Assembly: GCF_021568905.1 (NCBI RefSeq)
Contig: NZ_JAKGSB010000009.1
Location: 1-64,000, forward strand
Source of the DNA: Zavarzinia marina
GTDB lineage: Bacteria > Pseudomonadota > Alphaproteobacteria > Zavarziniales > Zavarziniaceae
Reading direction: 5' to 3'
DNA: 64,000 nucleotides
Shown: positions 45,886 through 53,927 of the stretch, in pieces
Numbering within the stretch: position 1 is the stretch's first letter
Layout: every line of letters starts with the position of its first letter
Program-made: the position numbers and the translations under genes
The notes under the pieces: model-generated
What the model was told of the DNA's origin: nothing
Databases searched by the model: none
The model's input: the letters and a program-made list of their open reading frames with translations, nothing else

Positions 45886-45902
45886 CTTATCGAGTTGATA
45901 AG
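45886..45902. promoter_or_regulatory. Dyad between terminase and the plus-strand pair
   Basis: CTTATC-GAGTT-GATAAG lies 33 bases upstream of the small terminase start on the minus strand and 66 bases before the plus-strand gene. The 114-base gap is the only divergent junction in the late region, so it likely holds promoters. No clear -35/-10 pair was identified. Confidence 0.35.
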
Positions 45903-45967
45903 CGGTTCGGACAGAGCGAACGTGGCTTTCAAGACCACGCTGCAACTCGCCACGAGGAGCCACAGAG

Positions 45968-46192
45968 ATGACCCGCCGCGCCACCGACAACTCGAAGGCA
46001 CTCGACGCCTTCATCGCCGCCAAGCTGGAGATCGACACCATGCTGGAACGCCTTAAGGCGCTCAGCGACGACCACTTCGAGACCAATCCCGACGAGATCA
46101 ACTGGGGCCATGTCGGCACCCTGAGCCACTACCGCGACAAGCTGCGCGAGATCACCGACATGGCGTTCCGCGAGGGCGAACACGCCGGGTGA
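45968..46192 (+). CDS. Small hypothetical protein of a plus-strand cassette
   Basis: A 74-residue protein, MTRRATDNSKALDAFIAAKL then EIDTMLERLKALSDDHFETN and a charged C-terminus. Mostly helical; no motif recognised. GAGGAG lies 10 bases before the start. It runs opposite to all surrounding phage genes, together with the DUF3489 gene, as a likely moron cassette. Similar short genes precede DUF3489 genes in other alphaproteobacterial elements, by memory. Confidence 0.65.
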   Translation: MTRRATDNSKALDAFIAAKLEIDTMLERLKALSDDHFETNPDEINWGHVGTLSHYRDKLREITDMAFREGEHAG

Positions 46193-46290
46193 AATCCTGC
46201 GCCTGCCTGAACTCCGGCCGCGCCGTGCCGCGCGGCTTGGGGTCGTAGAAGGGCCGCGACGGTCGCGGTCCCGACCACGGAGACGACCCC

Positions 46291-46836
46291 ATGACCAAGT
46301 TCACCGACACGCAAGCCGTAATTCTCAGCGCCGCCGCTCAGCGCGACAGCTACAATGTCCTGCCGCTTCCCGGTTCCCTGCGCGGAGGCGCCGCCACCAA
46401 GGTGGTGGAGACGATGATCGCAAAAGGCTTCATCGAGGAAGTCGATGCCGACGTCCGCAAGGGCGAGCTTGTCTGGCGCGAGACCGGGGACGGTCACGGC
46501 ACCACGCTGGTGGCAACCGACGCAGGCCTCGCCGCCATTGGCATCAAGCCCGAGGGCACCAGCACCGCGCCTGAAAGCGCGCCGGACACCCACGCCGAGC
46601 AGACGGAAGCGCCCAAGGCGCGGATACCGCGAGAAGGCACCAAGCAGGCCGCGCTGATCGCCATGCTCCGCGCGCCGGATGGCGCCACCATCGCCGAGAT
46701 TGTCGCGGCAACTGACTGGCAGCCGCACACGGTGCGCGGCGCAATGGCGGGCGCTCTCAAGAAAAAGCTCGGTCTCGAAGTGGCCTCCGAGAAGATTGAA
46801 GGCCGTGGGCGGGTTTACCGGCTTCCGTCGGCTTGA
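46291..46836 (+). CDS. DUF3489 family winged-helix-like protein
   Basis: A 181-residue protein starting MTKFTDTQAVILSAAAQRDS, the DUF3489 opening. A second winged-helix-like domain fills the last 65 residues (GTKQAALIAMLRAPDGATIA, then EIVAATDWQPHTVRGAMAGA). A low-complexity linker joins them. DUF3489 proteins look like DNA-binding regulators, and here may control phage or host genes; the target is unknown. Followed by a strong terminator. Confidence 0.82.
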   Translation: MTKFTDTQAVILSAAAQRDSYNVLPLPGSLRGGAATKVVETMIAKGFIEEVDADVRKGELVWRETGDGHGTTLVATDAGLAAIGIKPEGTSTAPESAPDTHAEQTEAPKARIPREGTKQAALIAMLRAPDGATIAEIVAATDWQPHTVRGAMAGALKKKLGLEVASEKIEGRGRVYRLPSA

Positions 46837-46862
46837 AGACACGACGTTTTCCAGACCCGATG

Positions 46863-46889
46863 CCGCCGCCCGATCCGGGCGGCGGTTTT
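46863..46889 (+). terminator. Rho-independent terminator of the DUF3489 cassette
   Basis: Perfect 10-bp stem CCGCCGCCCG / CGGGCGGCGG with an ATC loop and a TTTT tail. It ends the plus-strand cassette and abuts the stop of the convergent DUF7220-like gene. Confidence 0.85.
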
Positions 46890-47113
46890 CATCTGGCATG
46901 GCGCAATCTGATCTCCTCGAACAGCCGCCGCAGCGCGTAGGAACGTCCAATGCTGACCACCGTGAAGATGGCACCCATCATGAGGTTCTGCGCCAGCGTC
47001 GTGTACAGCCCGAAGATCGGGAAGATCAGGATCTGGGTCACCACCGCCACGCCATAGCCGACGATCACGTTCGCAAAGGCCTCGACCAGCGACATGAGGC
47101 GGGATTGCTTCAT
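46889..47113 (-). CDS. DUF7220-like small membrane protein
   Basis: A 74-residue protein starting MKQSRLMSLVEAFANVIVGY with two hydrophobic segments (VGYGVAVVTQILIFPIFGLY and MMGAIFTVVSIGRSYALRRL). It resembles DUF7220 phage proteins (recalled). The function is unknown. Its start is 9 bases from the methyltransferase stop. Confidence 0.68.
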   Translation of the reverse strand: MKQSRLMSLVEAFANVIVGYGVAVVTQILIFPIFGLYTTLAQNLMMGAIFTVVSIGRSYALRRLFEEIRLRHAR

Positions 47114-47745
47114 GCCTCTGCCTCATCCATCGCCCAGCAGTTCAGCCGCCAGAGTTCGCAGCGCATGCGCTGCAACCAGCGGGACCACGCCGTTGCCACA
47201 GAGCCGAAGCCGGTCCACCCGGTGGGCCAGCCCATCAGCGCCTCGACGAACAGCGGGTTCAAGGTCCGGGGCGATGGCGAGATATCGCGCCCAGCCATCG
47301 ACGTCACCAGGACCTGGCGGCCAAGCAGGCCGTTCACCGGCGTGTTCGCGAGTGTCGTTGCTCCGTCCTTGTGATCCCGTGCCGTCGGCGTCATCCACAT
47401 CCCCGCCGCATGGGTCAGGTCGGCACTCCTGCGGTTGCCAGCGCTCGGCTTGCAGCCGTCGCTCGCCATCGGCGTCGGCCAATCCCGCGCCATCCGGTCC
47501 AGACCCTTCTCGTCGCGCCTGTCGCCACCTCGACTGCGAAAACTGTCGGTCTGCGGTGTCGGCCAAAGTGCTGCCGTCGTCGCAAGGTTCATCCCATGCT
47601 GGCCCGCCGCCTGCGATGGCGTCGGTTTCGTCTGCCGGTTTTCGTTGGCGCTGGCGCGGGGCGTCGGCCAGAGCCGCAGCAGTTCCGTCCGGTTCCCGCC
47701 ACTCGACCGGGTTCCAGAGCAAGCGCGCGGGGTCGGCCAGTTCAT
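47110..47745 (-). other. Second protein-like frame overlapping the cytosine methyltransferase gene
   Basis: In a frame shifted from the methyltransferase, codons from an in-frame ATG at 47745 to 47110 read as a coherent protein of 211 residues: WPTPRAC, LWPTPRASAN, LWPTPQTD, DWPTPMASDG, MWMTPTARDHKDG and TLNPLFVEALMGWPTGWTG. These words match a phage protein family (recalled) usually placed near methyltransferases. The DNA words are the same ones that give LADxA repeats and motif X in the other frame. The ATG is preceded directly by GAGGGGG, too close for good initiation, so expression is uncertain. Confidence 0.4.
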
Positions 47746-48304
47746 CCCCCTCGCGAATGGCGAGGATGAACAGACGCTCGCGCTTGTGGGGCGCGCCGAC
47801 CTCCGCCGCCGTGAAGAGGCCTGCCGCAAGCTTGTAGCCCATGCCGACCAGTCCGCTGGCGACTTCGGGGAAGCCGAGGCGGAGATGATGGGCGACGTTC
47901 TCAAGGAAGACAAAGGGCGGCTCGACCTCGCCGATGATGCGGGCGACATGAGGCCAGAGGTGGCGTGGGTCGTCGGCACCCCGGCGCTTGCCCGCGACGG
48001 AGAACGGCTGGCACGGATAGCCCGCAGTGACGATGTCCACCGCGCCGCGCCACGGGCGGCCGTCGAAGGTGGCAACATCATCCCAGACAACAGCCTGATC
48101 CAGGGACGCGTCTTCCATCCGCGCCACGAGAGTGGCTGCGGCATAGGTTTCCCGTTCGACATGGCCCACAGCACGATATCCGGGGATGGCGATGGTGAGC
48201 CCGAGATCGAGCCCGCCCGCGCCGGAGCAGAGCGAGAGGCCGAACAGGCATGCGTCTCCGGCTCCGGAAGCGTCTCCAGAGGAAGGTAAAGCCAGGTCAT
48301 GCAT
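47123..48304 (-). CDS. C5 cytosine DNA methyltransferase (Dcm-type)
   Basis: A 393-residue enzyme with the ordered C5-MTase motifs: FGLSLCSGAGGLDLGL (I), TAGYPCQPFSVAGKR (IV, Cys98), LENVAHH (VI, 135-137), GAPHKRERLFILA (VIII) and VDRLRLCGNGVVP (X). The target-recognition region between VIII and X is rich in LADxA/D repeats. It transfers a methyl group from AdoMet to C5 of cytosine; specificity unknown. No cognate endonuclease is visible, so it is probably a phage self-protection or anti-restriction enzyme. Start at 48304 lies one base from the upstream methyltransferase stop. A second reading frame overlaps its 3' half (47110-47745). Confidence 0.88.
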   Translation of the reverse strand: MHDLALPSSGDASGAGDACLFGLSLCSGAGGLDLGLTIAIPGYRAVGHVERETYAAATLVARMEDASLDQAVVWDDVATFDGRPWRGAVDIVTAGYPCQPFSVAGKRRGADDPRHLWPHVARIIGEVEPPFVFLENVAHHLRLGFPEVASGLVGMGYKLAAGLFTAAEVGAPHKRERLFILAIREGDELADPARLLWNPVEWREPDGTAAALADAPRQRQRKPADETDAIAGGGPAWDEPCDDGSTLADTADRQFSQSRWRQARREGSGPDGAGLADADGERRLQAERWQPQECRPDPCGGDVDDADGTGSQGRSNDTREHAGERPAWPPGPGDVDGWARYLAIAPDLEPAVRRGADGLAHRVDRLRLCGNGVVPLVAAHALRTLAAELLGDG

Positions 48305-48305
48305 G

Positions 48306-49673
48306 TCACGCGGCGGTCTTGCGCTTGCGCGCGGTTTCAGGAGCGGTGCCCGTCTCTGGGGCGTCGGCCGGCGCTTCACCCAGCCGCTCGTCCTTCACCT
48401 CGGCGAAGGTTCGACCGTCGCCGTCGAGGATTGCATCGCGCCCAGTCTCCGCCTGCCAGCGCTCCACGGCGACATCGACATAGGCCGGGCTGATCTCCAT
48501 TGCGAAGACACGCCGGCCGTTGGCCTCGCCCGCCATCATCTGCGAGCCGGAGCCAGAGAACGGCTCGTAGCAGAGCCCGCCACGGGCCACGTGCTGGCGC
48601 ATCGGGATCCCGAACGCTTCGAGCGGTTTCGGCGTCGGGTGGTCGGGACGCTCATCCTTCGCGAAGCTGGGCATTTCCCAGGTCGAGGGCAGCGTCTCCT
48701 CGGCGACCTTCGGTGGGCGGTTCGGGCGGCGCCAGCCCATGAAACAGGGCTCATGTTTCCAAAGGTAATGGGACCGGGTCAGGACGCCGCGGTCCTTCAC
48801 CCAGATGATCTGCTGATGGACGAAGGCGCCAGCCTTCTCCCAGCATGCTTCCAGCATCGCCTGGCGGCGGGACGCGTGCCAGCAATACCACGCGGCGTTC
48901 TCGGTGATTGCTTCGGCCACGGCCGCAGCGATGAAGCCATCGTAGAGCTCCGCGCCCTGCGAGCTGTCGTCCCATGTGGTGCCATAGGACGCCGACCAGT
49001 CCTTGTTGCGGGTCGGGTGGTTCGAGCCATCGTAATCGACGAGGTATGGCGGGTCGGTCGCGAACAGCACGGCGCGCTCGCCGTTCATCAGACGGCGTAC
49101 ATCCTGATGGTTCGTGCTGTCGCCGCAGAGCAGCCGGTGATCGCCGAGGATCCATAGATCGCCCTTGCGCGAGGCCGGATTGCGCGGCGGCTCGGGGATG
49201 GTCACGGGCGGAACCGAGCCGCCAGCCCCGCCGTCTTCATCGTCTCCGTCCGGATCGAGCGCGAGGAGCTTGTCGAGTTCGCCGTCGGAGAATCCAACCA
49301 GCGACAGATCGAAGTCCTCGGCCAGCAGTCCCTGCAGCTCGGCGGACAGCAACGCCTCGTCCCAGCTTCCGAGTTCCGTCAGCTTGTTGTCCGCGATGCG
49401 GTAGGCCCGGCGCTGCGCCTCGGTCAGATGACCGAGCACGATCACCGGCGCCTCCGTCAGCCCGAGCTGCGTGGCAGCCAGAACGCGGCCGTGGCCCGCG
49501 ATCAGCTCCCCGTCCTCGGCCACGAGGCAGGGCACGGTCCAGCCGAACTCGGCCATGCTGGCGGCGATCTTGGCGACCTGGTCCGCTCCGTGCACCTTCG
49601 CGTTCCTGGCGTAGGGCTGGAGGCGCGAAAGCGGCCAGGTCTCGATCCGCTCGGGGGCGAAGCTCAGCGTCAT
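48306..49673 (-). CDS. ParB-fused DNA adenine/N4-cytosine methyltransferase
   Basis: A 455-residue protein. Residues 1-140 are a ParB/Srx-like nuclease domain (KVHGADQVAKIAASMAEFGW, GELIAGHGRVLAATQLGL). Residues 165-430 are a beta-class amino-MTase with DPPY (207-210) first and FSGSGSQMMAGEANGRRVF later. The C-terminus is basic (ARKRKTAA). Such fusions are frequent in phages and methylate DNA, often near the packaging region. It overlaps nothing and lies 1 base from the cytosine MTase start. Confidence 0.87.
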   Translation of the reverse strand: MTLSFAPERIETWPLSRLQPYARNAKVHGADQVAKIAASMAEFGWTVPCLVAEDGELIAGHGRVLAATQLGLTEAPVIVLGHLTEAQRRAYRIADNKLTELGSWDEALLSAELQGLLAEDFDLSLVGFSDGELDKLLALDPDGDDEDGGAGGSVPPVTIPEPPRNPASRKGDLWILGDHRLLCGDSTNHQDVRRLMNGERAVLFATDPPYLVDYDGSNHPTRNKDWSASYGTTWDDSSQGAELYDGFIAAAVAEAITENAAWYCWHASRRQAMLEACWEKAGAFVHQQIIWVKDRGVLTRSHYLWKHEPCFMGWRRPNRPPKVAEETLPSTWEMPSFAKDERPDHPTPKPLEAFGIPMRQHVARGGLCYEPFSGSGSQMMAGEANGRRVFAMEISPAYVDVAVERWQAETGRDAILDGDGRTFAEVKDERLGEAPADAPETGTAPETARKRKTAA

Positions 49674-50045
49674 GGGTCGGATGGGTCCGTGGATCTAAGT
49701 GGACACCTGTGGTCCTGGACTCCGGAGGCCGCGCTGGACTCCGTGCGGGGTCCAGCGGGCGCGACGGGCGTCCGACCATAAGGCGCGTGTTCGTTGTTGG
49801 TTTCTCGGGATTGGCGTGGATCCGGATACCGGGTGGCTTCCCAAAAATCCGGCCCTGTCGCTGGCGATCCATCGCGCCTCGCCCGCCAGCATACGATTTC
49901 CGCCAGGAAGGACCCGTGAACTCGTCTGGAAGCGGGACCAAGGCCGCGACGCGCGCGCCTCTCCCGAGGATAGTCAAAAACCTAGTCCGATCCGCCGTTT
50001 ATGTCCGTTCGAAAACTGTCCGGCGGACACCTTCCTCGTCACCGC
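49674..50045. other. Gene-free gap upstream of the methyltransferase genes
   Basis: 372 bases without a supported gene; short open frames on both strands do not look like proteins. It holds two copies of TGGACTCC (49716 and 49735), the second forming a short inverted repeat with GGGGTCCA at 49747-49754. It may carry a promoter for the methyltransferases or a replication/regulatory site. Confidence 0.45.
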
Positions 50046-50480
50046 TCACCGCTGCGACGCGCCAGCCAGCTCAATCACTTTGCGCTTCGACAGGGTGCGG
50101 TTGAGCCGCCGACCGTTAAGCCGGAATGCGATCACGCAGAGCGCATAGAGCCAGTGCTCGTGCGCCGCCGACCGCTGCAATCCGACGGTCCAGCAGATGG
50201 TTTTCCATCGCTCGCCGTAGGCGCGCAGCCAGACGATCTTGCCGTCGATCGGATCGAGCCCCACCGTCCAGCTGAGCGTCTCCTCCATCCGGCTGATCGC
50301 GGCGGGTGACGGGATGACGCGCATCGGCTTTGGCTCCTGTCCGACCTTGTCGGCGAAGCTATGGATGACCTCCGGCCAGACGCTGAAATATCCCTGCCGC
50401 CGGGGTTCGGGCAGGCGCTTGAGCACGAAGGCCGCTTCCGCGAGACGTTCCTCGACGAGGCTCGGTGTCCACTGGGTCAT
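50046..50480 (-). CDS. DUF6362-like phage protein
   Basis: A 144-residue protein starting MTQWTPSLVEERLAEAAFVL, resembling DUF6362 (recalled). Residues about 95-125 (WKTICWTVGLQRSAAHEHWL) look like a helix-turn-helix. It may be a regulator of phage late genes, similar to sigma-like activators. Its start overlaps the upstream small gene stop as ATGA. Confidence 0.68.
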   Translation of the reverse strand: MTQWTPSLVEERLAEAAFVLKRLPEPRRQGYFSVWPEVIHSFADKVGQEPKPMRVIPSPAAISRMEETLSWTVGLDPIDGKIVWLRAYGERWKTICWTVGLQRSAAHEHWLYALCVIAFRLNGRRLNRTLSKRKVIELAGASQR

Positions 50481-50674
50481 CGACGTGCCTCCTTCGCCTG
50501 ATCGCGGTCGCCATAGAGCTTCTCGCCGAGTTGCCGGACGAGCTCACGCTCGGGCCAGGTCAGCCGGTCGTCATCGAGAGATACCGCGAGGACACGCTGC
50601 TCGCGCCAGCCATCGCGCTTGATTTGATCGGGGGTGCGGCGCTGGCCGCCATATCCGCGTGGCGTCCACCTCAC
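50477..50674 (-). CDS. Small hypothetical phage protein
   Basis: A 65-residue, strongly charged protein, MRWTPRGYGGQRRTPDQIKR then DDDRLTWPERELVRQLGEKL. No domain recognised. Coupled by ATGA at both ends: its start overlaps the RuvC-like stop and its stop overlaps the DUF6362-like start, which supports it as real. Confidence 0.6.
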   Translation of the reverse strand: MRWTPRGYGGQRRTPDQIKRDGWREQRVLAVSLDDDRLTWPERELVRQLGEKLYGDRDQAKEARR

Positions 50675-51204
50675 AGCACACCTCCCCGGGTCTCCAGCGC
50701 CCAGAGCAGGATCGCGATCGCGTCAGCCTCGTTGTCGTCGGCGGGTTGGAACCCGCGCTGGCGCATCGCGGCGAGCACGGCTTCCTTGCCGGCGTTGCCC
50801 TTGCCCGTGGCGAAGCGTTTGATGGTGCCGACAGGAACGCCCTGATAGGCGACGCCCTCACGCTCGCACCAGGCGGTCAACGTCGCCAGGAAACCGCCGT
50901 AGAGGTGGGCGGCATCAGTGCCGACATGTCGCCGGACCTCCTCGAAGTAGACCGAGGCCAGGCCGCCACAGTCGTTCGCCAACTGGCCAAGCCAGTGCTG
51001 GAAACGCAGGTACCGCATGCCACCGCCGTCGAAGCGGCCGGAGCGGAAGCTGGCGGTTCCGCTGTGCACGATCCCGCCCGCCAGGCCCGCCCAGCCCGTG
51101 GTGGTGCCGAGATCCAAGGCGAGAATGGCGCCGCCCGCGGATGTCGAGATGACCGGGGCCGGATGGGGCGCGCTCTTAGGGAGGGGTGACGGGCACTGGC
51201 TCAT
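50671..51204 (-). CDS. RuvC-like Holliday junction resolvase
   Basis: A 177-residue protein with the RNase H-like nuclease pattern: ILALDLGTTTGWAGLA (first Asp), SVYFEEVRRHVGTDAA (Glu), VAYQGVPVGTIKRFATGKGN and ADDNEADAIAILLWALE (final Asp pair). This is the RuvC/phage resolvase family, resolving branched DNA before packaging. The start at 51204 is chosen because residues upstream are not protein-like. A Pro/Ser-rich N-terminal stretch of 25 residues precedes the fold. Confidence 0.8.
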   Translation of the reverse strand: MSQCPSPLPKSAPHPAPVISTSAGGAILALDLGTTTGWAGLAGGIVHSGTASFRSGRFDGGGMRYLRFQHWLGQLANDCGGLASVYFEEVRRHVGTDAAHLYGGFLATLTAWCEREGVAYQGVPVGTIKRFATGKGNAGKEAVLAAMRQRGFQPADDNEADAIAILLWALETRGGVL

Positions 51205-51289
51205 GGTGGTGGGTCCTTCTCGTCTGATGTCGGTGAGGGGATGGACGGCACGGCGACCGCGCGCGCGAAGCCCCTGGGGGTGGGAGTGG

Positions 51290-51334
51290 GAGAACCCGCT
51301 CGGCGCGGTTCTCCCCCACCCCCGAAGGGGGTGG
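51290..51334. terminator. Two adjacent stem-loops
   Basis: GAGAACC (51290-51296) pairs with GGTTCTC (51307-51313). Then CCACCCCC-GAA-GGGGGTGG (51316-51334) forms a perfect 8-bp hairpin. They lie upstream of the RuvC-like gene start. No T-run follows on either strand beyond CTTTC, so termination is weakly supported. Confidence 0.4.
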
Positions 51335-51391
51335 CTTTCACCCCCACAACTTCGAGAGCGCATCAACGCTTTGAATCGTTTGAAGAAATCG

Positions 51392-51600
51392 AAGTTGGGA
51401 CAGCCCATGGCGTGGGTCGCGTTCCCAACTTGAATCTGCGAAAGGCCGCGCAACGGAGCGCGCGGGAGCCAAGGTAGTTGGGACGAGCTTTCCCAACTTG
51501 AATTTGCGCGGGATGGCTGGGCGGAGCGCGGCGGCGCGAAAAGCAACGAAAGTAGTTGGGAAGCTGGCCGCCCAGCTCGCCGCAACTTGCCACAACTTGA
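51392..51600. repeat. Three imperfect ~80-bp repeats with AGTTGGGA / TCCCAACT dyads
   Basis: Left arms at 51392, 51476 and 51554 (spacing 84 and 78) carry AGTTGGGA. Right arms TCCCAACTTGAATYTGCG lie at 51423 and 51491; the third copy is degenerate (CAACTTGATCCTGCG near 51594). Each unit also holds a GC-rich spacer with CGGAGCGCG-type words in copies one and two. The array fills most of the 434-base gap between the resolvase and primase-helicase genes. Confidence 0.7.
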
Positions 51601-51638
51601 TCCTGCGTAAGTCCGCGTAGTCGGGATGAGCTGGCGCA

Positions 51639-53927
51639 TCACGAGGTCTCCTCCGTCTGATAGACCCAGACCAGGGGGTTCTCGACCGGCAGCGCCGCAC
51701 CGCTCTGCGGGCATTTGTAGGTGCTGGGAAGGACCGGGATCCGGACGGACACGACCTCGCCGGTGTCGGGGTCTGCGGTCTCTTCACCGGTCGGGAACGT
51801 CATGCCCTCGACGCAGAGATAGCCGAACTTGGAGCGCGATGTTGGCAGACCGAACGGCGCGCCATCGCGAACGAACTTGATGAAACCCTTCGTGGCCAGC
51901 ACGCTGATCCGTTCGCGGATCGTGTCCTTGCCGCCGAGCCCAGCCTGGTTCTCGAAGCTCTCGGCGAACTGCAGCGCGGTATAGAGTCGGCCGGCCTCGG
52001 CCTCATCGAAGAGCAGTTGAAGGATCACGTCGTGTTTGCGCGCGCGCTCGGCGTCGAGCTTCTCGCCGAACTCACGACGCACGAGCCTTTTTTCCGAGCG
52101 GTCGATGGCGATCCAGCGTCCGTCCGCCTTGTCGACGATCATCGGCTCGATGCCGGGGCCGTTGCGGAGCTCGAAATGCAGCATCCGCTCCGGTCGGTCC
52201 TCGTCGGGCCGGTGCATGATCACCCCGGAGGTGTAGAAGCTGCGGAGGCTGCCCGCGCCCGAGAGCGCCATGAACGGGTCCTCGACGAGCTGCTTCTTGG
52301 TGATCTTGCGGGTGTGGTGGCAGAGGATCAGGCCGGCATCCGGGGCTACGGCGTCCCGCAGCGCTTCGACCCGCTCCTGCAGGAAGAAGAGCATCGCGGT
52401 GTTGTCGTTCTCCCCGCCGCCGTCCGGCCCCCCATCGAAGAGATTACGGATCGGGTCGATGCAGAGGATGTCGGGCGCGCCATAGCCGTAGTGGGCGCGA
52501 ACCGCGGCGATGGTCAGGCCCACGCCGCCGGCGTCGAGCAGCATGCGGACCTTCGGCGTAGCGACGAGATTATCGCGCGCCGCGGCCAGGAGCGCCGGCT
52601 CGATCCGGATGGCCTGGAGGCGCTCCCGGAGGTAATGGTACTGGATCTCCGCCTGCAGATAGAAGATCCGCAAGGGCCGGCTTGGCGCAAAACCGAGGAA
52701 GGGAACGCCCGCCGCCATGTGGACGAGCAGACTGATCAGGAAGTCGCTCTTGCCGACTTTGGGCGCGCCGCCAAGCACCAGCATCCCACCGGGCGTCAGC
52801 AATCGCGGCGCGATGATGTCGTCGGGCATCGGGCTCACGTCGTCGAGCAGTGCGCCGAGCGTGAAAACCGGCAGCGCGGACATCGGCGGCACGGCGATCC
52901 GTTCGAGGGCCGGCCCATGGCGCTCTTCGTGCAGCCGCCAGAGCCGCTGTGCTTCCGAGGCGAGGCGTTCGAGCGGCCAGCTGGGACGGAGCTGGGCGGC
53001 GTTGTACTGGCAGATTGCCTCCCACGCGTCGTCGCGGCTCATGCGGCCCTCATGCGCCATGCGGACGTAGTGGCCGATCGCGGCGCTCGCCCCATGGAAG
53101 CGCGTCCAGTCGTCTTCGCCGCCTTCACGGACCGGGGTGGTCAGGATCTCCGTGATCGAGGGTTTGTCGCTCGATGGTCCTGGCTCTGATCCCACGCCGG
53201 CAAGCGGCGGCATGTCGGCGACGAGCTCGGCGAAGTCGCGCAAATGGACCTCGACCCGCGGGCTGTGGCGGCGGATATTGACCAGCCGCTTGAACCCGCC
53301 CTTGTGATAGACGGAGCCGGCCAGACGGATCGGCTGGTGGGCCGAGCGGAAATGCGTGTCGCCGCCAACCTTGACTGCGATGTCGCCGCGCAGCCGACAG
53401 AGAAGCGCGATGTCCTCGCCCTCGGCCGGTTCGCTCAAGCGCCACCAGACATGCAGCTTGTCGAGACCGTCCGGCGTCCGGCCGCCGCTTTCGACGAGCA
53501 GTGTCGGCTCGCCGAGATGCCGGATGAGGTGGTCGAGCTTGGCCGCAATGTCTCCGGCGTCGAGGTCGACCAGGACCGTCTGCATCTGCTGGACATCGGC
53601 GGCCTTGGCCTTGCCGGTCTCGGCGACCGTTCCCGGCACCACATAGAAGGCCGCCCCTTCGCGTGCTGCCCAACCGGCAAAGGAAACCGCCTTCTCCAGC
53701 AAACTGTCGTCGATCTCGATCCAGGCGTTGTGGGGTCGGCCGTCAATGCCTTGGCCTTTGTCCACGAACCCGCGCAGGGGCACCCAGCCCTCGCAGTAAC
53801 CGAAGACGACGTCGAGAAAGATGGCGATCTGCTCGGGATCCGGCTCGATGTCGAACGGATCGGCCTGGGGTTCGGCGTCGTTGAAATCACGCCACGCATC
53901 GAGGGAGACGATGTTGTTCTCGCTCAT
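51639..53927 (-). CDS. PrimPol - RepA-like helicase replication protein
   Basis: A 762-residue protein. Residues 30-240 carry a primase-polymerase-like domain with TVLVDLDAGD (Asp121/Asp123) and RLAGSVYHKGG (residues 201-211). Residues 370-600 form a RecA/RepA-type ATPase: Walker A GGAPKVGKS (386-394), YLQAEIQYHY, ILCIDPIRNLF (Walker B) and LILCHHTRKITKK. The C-terminal part is a winged-helix-like region. Such fusions initiate and drive phage or plasmid replication. The start overlaps the nuclease gene stop as ATGA; a longer frame to 54278 is a shadow. Confidence 0.85.
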   Translation of the reverse strand: MSENNIVSLDAWRDFNDAEPQADPFDIEPDPEQIAIFLDVVFGYCEGWVPLRGFVDKGQGIDGRPHNAWIEIDDSLLEKAVSFAGWAAREGAAFYVVPGTVAETGKAKAADVQQMQTVLVDLDAGDIAAKLDHLIRHLGEPTLLVESGGRTPDGLDKLHVWWRLSEPAEGEDIALLCRLRGDIAVKVGGDTHFRSAHQPIRLAGSVYHKGGFKRLVNIRRHSPRVEVHLRDFAELVADMPPLAGVGSEPGPSSDKPSITEILTTPVREGGEDDWTRFHGASAAIGHYVRMAHEGRMSRDDAWEAICQYNAAQLRPSWPLERLASEAQRLWRLHEERHGPALERIAVPPMSALPVFTLGALLDDVSPMPDDIIAPRLLTPGGMLVLGGAPKVGKSDFLISLLVHMAAGVPFLGFAPSRPLRIFYLQAEIQYHYLRERLQAIRIEPALLAAARDNLVATPKVRMLLDAGGVGLTIAAVRAHYGYGAPDILCIDPIRNLFDGGPDGGGENDNTAMLFFLQERVEALRDAVAPDAGLILCHHTRKITKKQLVEDPFMALSGAGSLRSFYTSGVIMHRPDEDRPERMLHFELRNGPGIEPMIVDKADGRWIAIDRSEKRLVRREFGEKLDAERARKHDVILQLLFDEAEAGRLYTALQFAESFENQAGLGGKDTIRERISVLATKGFIKFVRDGAPFGLPTSRSKFGYLCVEGMTFPTGEETADPDTGEVVSVRIPVLPSTYKCPQSGAALPVENPLVWVYQTEETS

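Noticed and set aside
49699-50148. 149-codon plus-strand frame in the methyltransferase upstream gap
   Set aside because: Composition not protein-like, overlaps the DUF6362-like gene antisense and has no homologous pattern.
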